DNA from: an uncultured Clostridia bacterium
GTDB taxonomy: Bacteria; Bacillota; Clostridia; Oscillospirales; Acutalibacteraceae
Length of the DNA stretch: 13,442 bases
NCBI GenBank assembly: GCA_947567585.1
Contig: CANONE010000050.1
Span: 1 to 13,442 of the forward strand
Direction of reading: 5' to 3'
The notes under the pieces: generated by a model
The model's database searches: none
Told to the model about the DNA's origin: nothing
Seen by the model: the letters and a program-made list of their open reading frames with translations, nothing else
Program-made: the position numbers and the translations under genes
In this document: positions 6,609-13,409 of the stretch, one piece after another
How positions within the stretch are numbered: position 1 is the first letter of the stretch
How the letters are laid out: each line of letters starts with the position of its first letter

Positions 6609-6676
6609 AAAGTTTTTGAAGATTGGCAAGAAACTTTTTTAAAAGTATCCCGACTGGGGTACGGACAGAGCCCCGC
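6609..6676 (+). repeat. Two-hairpin dispersed repeat, copy 4
   Basis: The segment 6609-6659 aligns with 651-702 (shared blocks include TTTTTGAAGAT, CAAGAAAC and TGGGG). Hairpin 1 is ACTTTT/AAAAGT around 6632; hairpin 2 is a shorter GGGG/CCCC stem (6656-6674). It lies between the ogt promoter and the promoter module of the glycosidase unit and encodes nothing I recognise. Confidence 0.5.
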
Positions 6677-6704
6677 CGCCGCCCAGACCTCACAAATCCG
6701 GGGA

Positions 6705-6850
6705 TTGCACAAAGAGGAAACTTGTGCTATAATGTGCGCAAAGCGTACATTACGAAAAAGCCCTGAAGCGCGAAGCGCTTCTCTTTCGCTTCGCGAAAGC
6801 ACCGGACTTTTTCAGTCAGATTTATGCTATAATACACGCAAGCATACATT
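6705..6850 (+). promoter_or_regulatory. Twin -10/palindrome promoter module, copy 1 (glycosidase unit)
   Basis: Unit A is TTGCAC (6705-6710), a 17-bp spacer and TATAAT (6728-6733), overlapping the imperfect palindrome ATGTGCGC-AAA-GCGTACAT (6732-6750). Unit B, exactly 100 bp on, is CAGATTTATGC-TATAAT (6828-6833) with the related ATACACGC-AA-GCATACAT; it lacks a good -35. The same two units in the same order precede luxS. The palindrome covers the likely transcription start, as expected of a repressor site. Confidence 0.65.
6754..6813 (+). repeat. Two-tier hairpin between promoter units A and B
   Basis: The outer stem is GAAAAAG (6754-6760) with CTTTTTC (6807-6813). The inner stem is CGCGAAGCG (6769-6777) with CGCTTCGCG (6787-6795), perfect over 9 bp. 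The luxS module lacks this segment, so it is probably an insertion or an attenuator in the early transcript. Confidence 0.6.
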
Positions 6851-6921
6851 TGGAGATTTCCCCTTCGCGCTGGCGGGAAGCGTTGGTTCCGCCCCGCTAA
6901 ATCCGAAAAAATCCCCAAATG
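6847..6921 (+). repeat. Inverted repeat in the leader of the glycosidase unit
   Basis: CATTTGGAGATTT (6847-6859) is complementary to AAATCCCCAAATG (6909-6921) at 12 of 13 positions. A GGCGG/CCGCC stem is nested inside. It lies in the transcribed leader, 55 bp before the start codon. Confidence 0.5.
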
Positions 6922-6976
6922 GACCTGCCATAATAATGCCGGCAATATTTCGGAAAAAAGTACAGGAGAGTCTGCC

Positions 6977-8992
6977 ATGGAAAAAATCAAAAAAGTTTTT
7001 GTGATTCACAAAACCCATCTGGACATCGGTTTCACCGATTCCGCCGCCGCTGTGCTCCACCGGTATATGGAGACCTTTATTCCCGGGGCTATCGCCACCG
7101 CCCGGGAATGCAATAAGGATGGAAAAAAGAACTTTGTCTGGACAGTGGGCTCCTTCCTCATTGAGCTCTATTTAGAAAAGGGGGAGAACCCGGAGCTCCT
7201 GGTGCAGGCCATTGAGGACGGGGTCATCGCCTGGCACGGCCTGCCATTGACCACCCATACAGAGCTGATGGACGGCAAGCTCTTCCAGTACGGGCTGAGC
7301 ATATCCCAGCGGCTGGATCAGCGCTTTGGCCGGCATACCATCGCCGCCAAAATGACGGATGTGCCCAGCCACACCCACGCCATGGTTCCCTATCTTGCCC
7401 AGGCGGGGATCCGGTATCTGCATATTGGCATCAACGGTTCCTCCAAAATGGTGAAGCTGCCGCCCCTGTGCCGCCTGCGCTACGGGGAGGATGAAGTTAT
7501 TCTGGACTATGCCGCTTTGTACGGCGCTTCCAGCGTTTGCGGGGCCTATGCCATGGAGTTCGCCCATACGCCGGACAACAGCGGCCCTCCCTCTGTGGAA
7601 AGCGTGGCCGCCGAAATGGAGCGCCTGCGGGAGAAGTACCCGGGGGCGGAGATTGTGTCCGGCACTATGGACGAGTTCGCGGAAATTGTACTGGCCCATA
7701 AGGAGGAGCTGCCGGTTGTCACCGAGGAGCTGGGAGACACCTGGATTCACGGCGTGGCCACGGACCCGTATAAGTCAGCGGCTTACTACGAGCTTCTGCG
7801 CATCCGGGACCAGTGGGAGATGGAGGAGCCCGCCGCTGTTGACTCCCCCGCCTGGCGGGAGCTGTGCCGGAACCTGCTGATGATTGTGGAGCATTCCTGG
7901 GGCCGGGACGTGAAGCGCTGGCTTTCTGATTACCGGAACTGGGAGAAGAAGGACTTCTATGCCGCCCGGGAGCGGGACCACATCACCCCCGAGGACGTGA
8001 TGCCGGCCGGGAAAGAACTGCGGGAGTTTACCTTGCGCCATGAGCCCACCTTTGTGGCGGGGCTTTGCAGCTATAAGACCTTGGAATCCTCCTGGGCGGA
8101 GCAGCGGGAGTATGTGGAAAACGCCGTAAAGGCTCTGCCGGAGCCCTGGCGGAAGGAGGCGCGAAAGCGGCTGGCCTCTCTGCGCCCGGAGGCGCCCTGC
8201 GGGGAGGAGAGCCATGTCCAGGCAGAGCTGGACTTGGCCGTAAACGGCTGGAGGGTCCGGCTGCAAAAGGATGGAAGCCTGCGGCTGCTGGAAAAGGACG
8301 GCCGCAGCTATGAAAACGCCTGGTTGGGACGGCTGGTGTACCAGGTTTACAGCGCAAAAACCGTTTTTGACAACCTGGAAGCGTACAACCGGGATTTAGA
8401 GCGCACCCGGGTGTGGGCGGAAGGAGATTTCTCCAAGCCGGGCCTGGATACGGTGAAAAACCTGAATGACGAAGCCTTCTCCTATTCCGTCACAGGCGCA
8501 CAGCGGCAGGGGGACAGCCTGCGGGTCCGCCTCACTGCCCCGGAAGCCGCTGCGGAACGTTTCGGAGCGCCACACATTGCGGAGCTGGTCTATACTTTTG
8601 GAGAAGACTTGGGAATGGAGCTTTGCTGGTATCAAAAGGACGCCAGCCGCATTCCGGAGGGCATTTTCTTCGGGCTCAATATTGATTTCCAGGAGGGGCA
8701 GCCCTTTACCCTTACCAAGCTCAGTATGCCCGTCGACCCCTACCATGTCCGGGAGGGCGGCAACCGGAAGCTGCACGCCTCGCCGTCCATCCGCTGGGAG
8801 GGCGGGGAGCTGGTAAGCTGGCACGCGCCCCTGGTATCTGTAGGCGGGCGGCACCTTTATGATGAGAACGAGGAATATGGCAGCGCCGCCGGGGGCATGT
8901 ATTATCTGCTGTGCAACAACCGTTGGGGCACCAATTTCCCGCTTTGGTATGGGGAAAATGCCCGGTTCGCCTTTACCTTAAAGCTGCAGTAA
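6977..8992 (+). CDS. DUF5054 / GH38-like alpha-mannosidase-fold protein
   Basis: A 671-residue cytoplasmic protein (no signal peptide) resembling DUF5054 proteins, which share the GH38-type glycosidase fold. The N-terminal domain has HKTHLDIG (11-18), whose His14-x-Asp16 fits the GH38 metal site; WTVGSFLIELYLE (55-67); and TTHTELMDG (92-100). The segment TDVPSHTH (127-134) places Asp128 where the GH38 nucleophile sits. EHSWGRD (305-311) offers His306 as a further metal ligand. The rest (about 400-671) is beta-rich, like the GH38 C-terminal sandwich domains. AGGAG (6964-6968) precedes ATG by 8 bp. It is followed after 29 bp by a GH123-like gene, so both probably act on the same imported or intracellular glycan. 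The substrate is unknown. Confidence 0.8.
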   Translation: MEKIKKVFVIHKTHLDIGFTDSAAAVLHRYMETFIPGAIATARECNKDGKKNFVWTVGSFLIELYLEKGENPELLVQAIEDGVIAWHGLPLTTHTELMDGKLFQYGLSISQRLDQRFGRHTIAAKMTDVPSHTHAMVPYLAQAGIRYLHIGINGSSKMVKLPPLCRLRYGEDEVILDYAALYGASSVCGAYAMEFAHTPDNSGPPSVESVAAEMERLREKYPGAEIVSGTMDEFAEIVLAHKEELPVVTEELGDTWIHGVATDPYKSAAYYELLRIRDQWEMEEPAAVDSPAWRELCRNLLMIVEHSWGRDVKRWLSDYRNWEKKDFYAARERDHITPEDVMPAGKELREFTLRHEPTFVAGLCSYKTLESSWAEQREYVENAVKALPEPWRKEARKRLASLRPEAPCGEESHVQAELDLAVNGWRVRLQKDGSLRLLEKDGRSYENAWLGRLVYQVYSAKTVFDNLEAYNRDLERTRVWAEGDFSKPGLDTVKNLNDEAFSYSVTGAQRQGDSLRVRLTAPEAAAERFGAPHIAELVYTFGEDLGMELCWYQKDASRIPEGIFFGLNIDFQEGQPFTLTKLSMPVDPYHVREGGNRKLHASPSIRWEGGELVSWHAPLVSVGGRHLYDENEEYGSAAGGMYYLLCNNRWGTNFPLWYGENARFAFTLKLQ

Positions 8993-9021
8993 ACGCAATC
9001 ATACAGAAAGCGAGGCAAAAT

Positions 9022-10671
9022 ATGGACTTTCAATATACTGTTTCCTCCTCCCTTTGCAAGGTCTTTCCCAATGGAGAGGGGGTCCGCGAACTGAAAAACC
9101 GCTGCCTCACCGGGCTGAAGGGGGAGACGGTCTCCTTCCAGATCGCCTATTACTGGGGAGAGTGGGGCCGGGAGCATGGTTCCATAGAGGTTGTCTCTCC
9201 CATCAAGGACCAGGTGCGGGTGCGGACTGTGGAGCTGGTACCCTGTGAATATCCCTGCCACCAGCGGCGGGACAAGGACTATTTGGCTACGGAGCCGGGG
9301 CTGTACCCGGACCTGCTTCGGGATATTGGCGTCTGGGGATTTCCCTTAATTACCGGACAATGGCGGAGCCTGTGGGTAGATATCTCCCTGGAGGGAACCG
9401 CCGGCGTGCAGCCTGTGGAGATCCGTCTGAAAGCCAGAGGCCGGGCGCTTTGTCAGGTAGAGCTTACCTGCGAGACCCTGGATATCAGCCTGCCCAAGCT
9501 GCCCATCCCCCACACCGAGTGGTTTCACAGCGACTGTCTGGCCAATTATTATGGGGTGGAGGTGTTTTCAGAGCGGTATTGGGAGATTGTGGAGGAATTT
9601 GTAAAAACAGCGGTCCGGCACAAATGCAATATGCTGCTGACCCCTGTGTTCACGCCGCCTTTGGACACCGCCCGGGGCGGCGAGCGCCGCACGGTGCAGC
9701 TGGTGGATGTTACCATGGAAGACGGCAGGTACTCCTTTGGCTTTTACAAATTTCACCGCTGGATAGAGATGGCTCTGCGCTGCGGAATAGAATATATCGA
9801 GATATCCCATCTATTCAGTCAGTGGGGCGCCCAGGCCGCGCCGAAGATTATGGGAACAAAGGACGGCGTGTACCAGCGGCTTTTCGGCTGGGATACCGAC
9901 GCCGCCGGAGAAGAGTACCAGGGCTTTCTCCACCAGTTCCTAACAGCCCTAAAGGAGGAGCTAAAGGCGCTGGGAATTGAGAAGAAGACCTATTTCCACA
10001 TTTCCGACGAGCCCTCCATGGAGCAGCTGCCCTCTTACCGCAAGGCTTGGGAGGCGGTGGAAGGGGATTTGCGGGGCTATGCCATGATAGACGCGCTTTC
10101 TGACCACGCCTTTTATCAAGAGGGCCTGATAGAGCAGCCTGTATGCGCCTTGGACCACATCGGGCCCTTCTTGGAGGACCGCCCCCAGCGTTTGTGGGGA
10201 TACTACTGCACCTCTCAGTGCGTGGACGTGCCCAACCGCTTTATTGTTATGCCAGGGGGCCGTACCCGGGTTTTAGGGGCGATGCTGTATCAATACCGGC
10301 TGGCGGGCTTCCTGCATTGGGGCTATAATTTCTACAACGCCCAGTTTTCCCTGTATCCCATAGACCCATACCGCACCACAGACGCCGGCGGCGCTTTCCC
10401 CAGCGGCGACCCGTTTCTGGTCTATCCCGGCCCGGATGGAAAGCCGGAGGAGTCTATCCGCCTGATGCACATGGACGAGGCCATGTCCGATTACTGCGCG
10501 CTGGCTGCTTTGGAAGCCCTGAGCGGCCGGGAAAAGGCCATGGAATGCTTGGGGGGCGAGCTGAGCTTTGAGGAGGACTATCTGCTGTCCCTGCGGGAAA
10601 GGGTTCACTATGGAATCCAGCAGGCGCTGGAGGCTGCCGGCAGCGGGGAGGCGTCAGTTTGTGAACCCTAG
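9022..10671 (+). CDS. DUF4091 / GH123-like glycoside hydrolase
   Basis: A 549-residue protein of the DUF4091 type, related to GH123 N-acetyl-beta-galactosaminidases, which use substrate-assisted catalysis with an Asp-Glu pair. That pair is visible as Asp329-Glu330 in HISDEPS. Other family landmarks are WFHSDCLANYYG near 172, HLFSQWGAQAAPK near 265, DALSDHAFYQ near 355, LWGYYC near 391 and GFLHWGYNFYN near 430. The N-terminal 150 residues form a beta-sandwich-like domain. There is no signal peptide. ATG at 9022 is preferred (GCGAGG upstream); an earlier in-frame start would overlap the previous gene. It is co-transcribed with the GH38-like gene, pointing to breakdown of a HexNAc- and mannose-type glycan, by inference. 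Its stop codon lies inside a perfect palindrome. Confidence 0.85.
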   Translation: MDFQYTVSSSLCKVFPNGEGVRELKNRCLTGLKGETVSFQIAYYWGEWGREHGSIEVVSPIKDQVRVRTVELVPCEYPCHQRRDKDYLATEPGLYPDLLRDIGVWGFPLITGQWRSLWVDISLEGTAGVQPVEIRLKARGRALCQVELTCETLDISLPKLPIPHTEWFHSDCLANYYGVEVFSERYWEIVEEFVKTAVRHKCNMLLTPVFTPPLDTARGGERRTVQLVDVTMEDGRYSFGFYKFHRWIEMALRCGIEYIEISHLFSQWGAQAAPKIMGTKDGVYQRLFGWDTDAAGEEYQGFLHQFLTALKEELKALGIEKKTYFHISDEPSMEQLPSYRKAWEAVEGDLRGYAMIDALSDHAFYQEGLIEQPVCALDHIGPFLEDRPQRLWGYYCTSQCVDVPNRFIVMPGGRTRVLGAMLYQYRLAGFLHWGYNFYNAQFSLYPIDPYRTTDAGGAFPSGDPFLVYPGPDGKPEESIRLMHMDEAMSDYCALAALEALSGREKAMECLGGELSFEEDYLLSLRERVHYGIQQALEAAGSGEASVCEP

Positions 10672-10695
10672 AATCTGTTTTAAAACAGATTCTAG
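10668..10695. repeat. Perfect 28-bp palindrome at the 3' end of the GH123-like gene
   Basis: CTAGAATCTGTTTT is followed directly by its reverse complement, and the first TAG is the stop codon of the upstream gene. It forms a strong 14-bp stem but is followed by AGAAAAAAG rather than a T-tract, so it is not a standard intrinsic terminator on plus. It may stabilise the 3' end or slow polymerase. Confidence 0.8.
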
Positions 10696-10705
10696 AGAAA
10701 AAAGC

Positions 10706-10734
10706 TTGCATATTCTGTTTGGTTGCTATAGAAT
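10706..10734 (+). promoter_or_regulatory. Sigma-A promoter of the cyclophilin gene
   Basis: TTGCAT (10706-10711), a 17-bp spacer and TAGAAT (10729-10734), 35 bp before the start codon. Confidence 0.7.
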
Positions 10735-10769
10735 AATAAAAGAATGTTAAGAACGAGGGAGGAATCCTG

Positions 10770-11660
10770 TTGAAGAAATTTGGAGCAATTTTATTGGCCT
10801 TGCTTTTGGCGGTTGGACTGGCCTCCTGCGGCAAAGCGGACAACCAGGCCGCCAAGGTGCTGGGGCAAGGGGACGGCCTGGTAAAGGCGGAGGATCTGAA
10901 ATCTCAGGAAGGTGGCAAAAAGCTGGGCTGGCAGACAGAGGCGCCCGAAAAGGGAGAGGAGATCGCCGTGGTCACCATGAAGACGGGGGAGCAGTTTAAA
11001 ATCCGCTTTTTCCCGGACCAGGCCCCCAAGGCGGTGTACAATTTCAAGCGCCATGCCATAGACGGCTATTATGACGGCCTCACCTTCCACCGGGTCATCG
11101 CCAATTTTATGATACAGGGCGGCAGTCCTAACGGCACAGGCACCGACGGCGAAAGCGTGTGGGGCGGAACCTTTGAGGACGAGATGTCGAAGAGCTTAGT
11201 AAACATCGACGGTTCTCTGTCCATGGCCAATTCCGGCCCCAATACCAATGGCAGCCAGTTTTTTATCAGCTGCACAGGCACGCCGGCGGACCCGTCTGTG
11301 TGGGACAGCTACCAGCAGACGTATGAGCAGTTCCAGGAGCTGTACGAGCAGAATAAAGAGGCCATTGACGCCAATCCCAATATCAAAACCTTGGATATGA
11401 GCAAGGTTGACGACGCATACAAGGCCCTCTATGAGCAGTACGGGGGCAATATGCATCTGGACGGCGCCTACTCTACCAATGGCACCGGCCACACAGTTTT
11501 CGGCCAGGTATTTGAAGGACTGGACAGCGTTTACGCTCTTTCCCGGGCGGAAACAGACAGCAATGATAAGCCTGTGGAAGAGATGGTGGTAGAAAAAATC
11601 GAGATTGTGGAATATGACGGCCAGGAGTCCGGCGGGGCGCAGAGCAAGCCCGCGGATTGA
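10770..11660 (+). CDS. Cyclophilin-type peptidyl-prolyl isomerase lipoprotein
   Basis: A 296-residue surface lipoprotein that catalyses proline cis-trans isomerisation outside the membrane, probably helping exported proteins fold. The N-terminus is a lipoprotein signal with lipobox LASC and Cys20 as lipidation site. The cyclophilin domain spans about 65-284: [13 protein letters not shown] (106-118) with catalytic Arg108, [17 protein letters not shown] (151-167) and HTVFGQV (241-247). Between them, residues 171-236 form a helical, Gln/Glu-rich insert not found in minimal cyclophilins. The Trp of the CypA WLDG motif is His229 here, as in many bacterial members. The start is TTG, chosen because GAGGGAGG (10755-10762) lies 7 bp upstream and the signal peptide fits. 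Monocistronic, with its own promoter and terminator. Confidence 0.93.
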   Translation: MKKFGAILLALLLAVGLASCGKADNQAAKVLGQGDGLVKAEDLKSQEGGKKLGWQTEAPEKGEEIAVVTMKTGEQFKIRFFPDQAPKAVYNFKRHAIDGYYDGLTFHRVIANFMIQGGSPNGTGTDGESVWGGTFEDEMSKSLVNIDGSLSMANSGPNTNGSQFFISCTGTPADPSVWDSYQQTYEQFQELYEQNKEAIDANPNIKTLDMSKVDDAYKALYEQYGGNMHLDGAYSTNGTGHTVFGQVFEGLDSVYALSRAETDSNDKPVEEMVVEKIEIVEYDGQESGGAQSKPAD

Positions 11661-11684
11661 ACCGGTCATGTAAAGCGTCTCAAA

Positions 11685-11722
11685 GAAAAAACCAGCGCGG
11701 CCTGTTACCACGCTGGTTTTTC
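11685..11722. terminator. Bidirectional intrinsic terminator after the cyclophilin gene
   Basis: AAAAACCAGCG (11687-11697) pairs perfectly with CGCTGGTTTTT (11711-11721), giving a GC-rich stem with T-runs on both strands. In the following stretch up to 11818 I see no gene or other site. Confidence 0.92.
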
Positions 11723-11818
11723 TCATGGAAAAGCCCAGGCTTCTCCAGAACCTCCCAGCGCCTATTTTGCCCCATTATGCGTTCCCGCAGATGCTGAACT
11801 TTCGCGGGTTTCACGGTG

Positions 11819-11912
11819 TTGCAAGGAGGGGAAATGTATGGTATAATGTAGGCAAAGCGTACATCCGGAAAACTCCAAGCAGATTTATGATAGAATATGC
11901 AAAGCATACATT
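11819..11912 (+). promoter_or_regulatory. Twin -10/palindrome promoter module, copy 2 (luxS)
   Basis: Unit A is TTGCAA (11819-11824), a 17-bp spacer and TATAAT (11842-11847), overlapping ATGTAGGC-AAA-GCGTACAT (11846-11864). Unit B is CAGATTTATGA-TAGAAT (11891-11896) with TATGC-AAA-GCATA and then CATTCGG. It matches the module before the glycosidase unit, minus the inserted hairpin. The luxS leader is about 160 bases; 11913-11985 shows no clear structure apart from AGGGCCCT. Confidence 0.65.
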
Positions 11913-12009
11913 CGGAAAAGGGCCCTTTGGTAGGCGGCGAAACCCCTGCGCTGTTGGATGTGCCGGACGTTTCAAGGTCCAGAAAAATAAAGGAGGATAA
12001 TTTACTATT

Positions 12010-12471
12010 ATGAAGAAAATCGCAAGCTTTACAGTGAACCATGACAAGCTGGAAAAAGGGATGTATGTCTCTCGAGTAGACGGCGACGCCGTGACCTACG
12101 ATATCCGCATGAAAAAACCCAATGCCGGAGACTATCTCAGCAATGGGGCCCTGCATACCTTTGAGCACCTTTTTGCCACCTACGCCCGGAATTCCGCCCT
12201 TTCGGACGATGTCATCTACGTGGGCCCCATGGGATGCCGGACCGGCTTCTACCTGATCCTGCGGGACGCCGTGAGTAAGGAAACAGCCATCCAGTTGGTG
12301 CGGGAGAGCTTTCAGTTTATCTCCGCATTTGAGGGCGTAATTCCCGGCAGTAAGCGGGAAGAGTGCGGCAACTATCTGGAACATGACCTCCCCGGCGCGC
12401 GGGAGGTGGCAAAAGACATGGAGCAAGTTTTAAAGGACTGGGCAGTGGAGGATCTTGCGTACAAGGAGTAA
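12010..12471 (+). CDS. luxS: S-ribosylhomocysteine lyase (LuxS)
   Basis: A 153-residue cytoplasmic metalloenzyme of the activated methyl cycle. It splits S-ribosylhomocysteine into homocysteine and DPD, the precursor of autoinducer-2. The metal ligands are visible: His49 and His53 in HTFEHL and Cys119 in EECGNY. Catalytic Cys76 is in GPMGCRTGFY and Glu52 is the general base. Length and N-terminus are typical. AAAGGAGG precedes ATG by about 13 bp, slightly far. No mtnN/pfs or met gene is adjacent, so it is a single-gene unit. Its promoter module is shared with the glycosidase unit. Confidence 0.97.
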   Translation: MKKIASFTVNHDKLEKGMYVSRVDGDAVTYDIRMKKPNAGDYLSNGALHTFEHLFATYARNSALSDDVIYVGPMGCRTGFYLILRDAVSKETAIQLVRESFQFISAFEGVIPGSKREECGNYLEHDLPGAREVAKDMEQVLKDWAVEDLAYKE

Positions 12472-12530
12472 GGAGGCCGGGAAAGGGGCGGGGCGTGCTT
12501 GCGGCGTCTCAACAGGTAGCAGATAGAAAA

Positions 12531-13310
12531 TTAGTTTCCTATATATCTAGCGGTGCGGGCCGGGCCAATGCGTCTGGCGGCGCCGCTTTTTACCATGGCG
12601 CCCAAAGCGGCCTCCACTGTGGTGGGGCTTACCTGGGGCAAGGCCGCGCAGATTTCCGCTTTGGATACCGGCTGGGCGCTGCTTCGTACCATCTCTTCCA
12701 CCATGGCGCGTTTGGTGTTCCGCCGGGGAGCGGCGGGTTTTGCATTTTTGTGCCGGGGGGCTTTTTCGGGGGCGGGTTCTTTCAAAGTGAAAGCCTCTGG
12801 CGCCGGTAAAGGCAGCAGCTTGCGGGCGCTGAGGTAGAGCAGGGAGAGAAAAGCGGCGATGTAAATGAGATAGTCGTTTTCGTTTTCCTCCCAGCGCTGC
12901 TTAGAGAGGGCGGTTTCCCGCTGAAAATAGGCGGGGTACCGGGCAATGGTATCTTCCAGGGAGAGGCGGCCGCAAAGAGTAAATCCCTCTTGCCGGAGCA
13001 TGGACTGGGCGTGGGCTAATGCCAAGGAAGGCGAGCTTAGGCAGAGCAAATCCAGCGTCAGGCAGGATGCGGCTAAAAGGGGGTCTACCCCAGCCTTTCT
13101 GACTGAAGAATATGCAGAAAAAGCCAGGGATTCCTCTACGGGCAAAAGGGCCCTGTCTTTTGTCAAGTCCTGCCGCAAAATTTCCGGATCTGTCTTTTGA
13201 CCGCCGGTACGCGCCCAAAAAGCCTGCATATTCCAAAGGCTCTGAAGCAGGGCGGAAATGTTCGTGGGTAAGATAATATTTTCCAAAAAGGAGTAATCAA
13301 AAATGTGCAT
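12531..13310 (-). CDS. Fic-derived protein lacking the FIC catalytic motif
   Basis: A 259-residue protein. The N-terminus MHIFDYSFLENIILPTNI matches the opening of many Fic-family AMP-transferases. Residues about 104-165 (SLEDTIARYPAYF, WEENENDYLIYIAAFLSLLYLSARK) match the part that follows the Fic core (the family GWHE..NDY region). The C-terminus (200-259, VSKAEICAALPQVSPTTVEAAL) is a winged helix as in Fic proteins. Missing are the HPFxxGNGR catalytic motif and the (S/T)xxxE(G/N) inhibitory helix, so AMPylation is not expected. A Pro/Lys-rich linker spans 168-200. ATG at 13310 is chosen from family similarity and a GGGAAG site; ATG at 13331 is possible. It could be a regulatory relic or a pseudogene-like derivative. 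Codons 49-59 overlap an inverted repeat. Confidence 0.65.
   Translation of the reverse strand: MHIFDYSFLENIILPTNISALLQSLWNMQAFWARTGGQKTDPEILRQDLTKDRALLPVEESLAFSAYSSVRKAGVDPLLAASCLTLDLLCLSSPSLALAHAQSMLRQEGFTLCGRLSLEDTIARYPAYFQRETALSKQRWEENENDYLIYIAAFLSLLYLSARKLLPLPAPEAFTLKEPAPEKAPRHKNAKPAAPRRNTKRAMVEEMVRSSAQPVSKAEICAALPQVSPTTVEAALGAMVKSGAARRIGPARTARYIGN
13135..13167 (+). repeat. Left arm of a perfect inverted repeat, inside the Fic-like gene
   Basis: All 33 bases are the exact reverse complement of 13410-13442. On the minus strand the arm encodes residues 49-59 of the Fic-like protein (LTKDRALLPVE). The inner boundary is sharp: the next inward base does not pair. Confidence 0.95.
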
Positions 13311-13347
13311 ACGGCTTCCCGCTTTCTGCATATATTTTCTCTTCTAT

Positions 13348-13376
13348 ATTATAACAGGAAGACCCCGGCAAATCAA
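13348..13376 (-). promoter_or_regulatory. Sigma-A promoter of the Fic-like gene, between inverted repeats
   Basis: On the minus strand there is TTGATT (13376-13371), a 17-bp spacer and TATAAT (13353-13348). The promoter and the first 48 codons lie within the segment bounded by the inverted repeat arms. Confidence 0.7.
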
Positions 13377-13409
13377 TGTTTTGAAAAATTTTTCCGCACA
13401 TACTTAGGG

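Noticed and set aside
6582..7004. Plus-strand open frame spanning the promoter region of the glycosidase unit
   Set aside because: It reads through repeat copy 4 and the promoter modules and runs into the GH38-like start in another frame; no coding signature.
8911..9021. Upstream extension of the GH123-like frame
   Set aside because: It overlaps the end of the GH38-like gene; ATG at 9022 has a ribosome site and starts where the family does.
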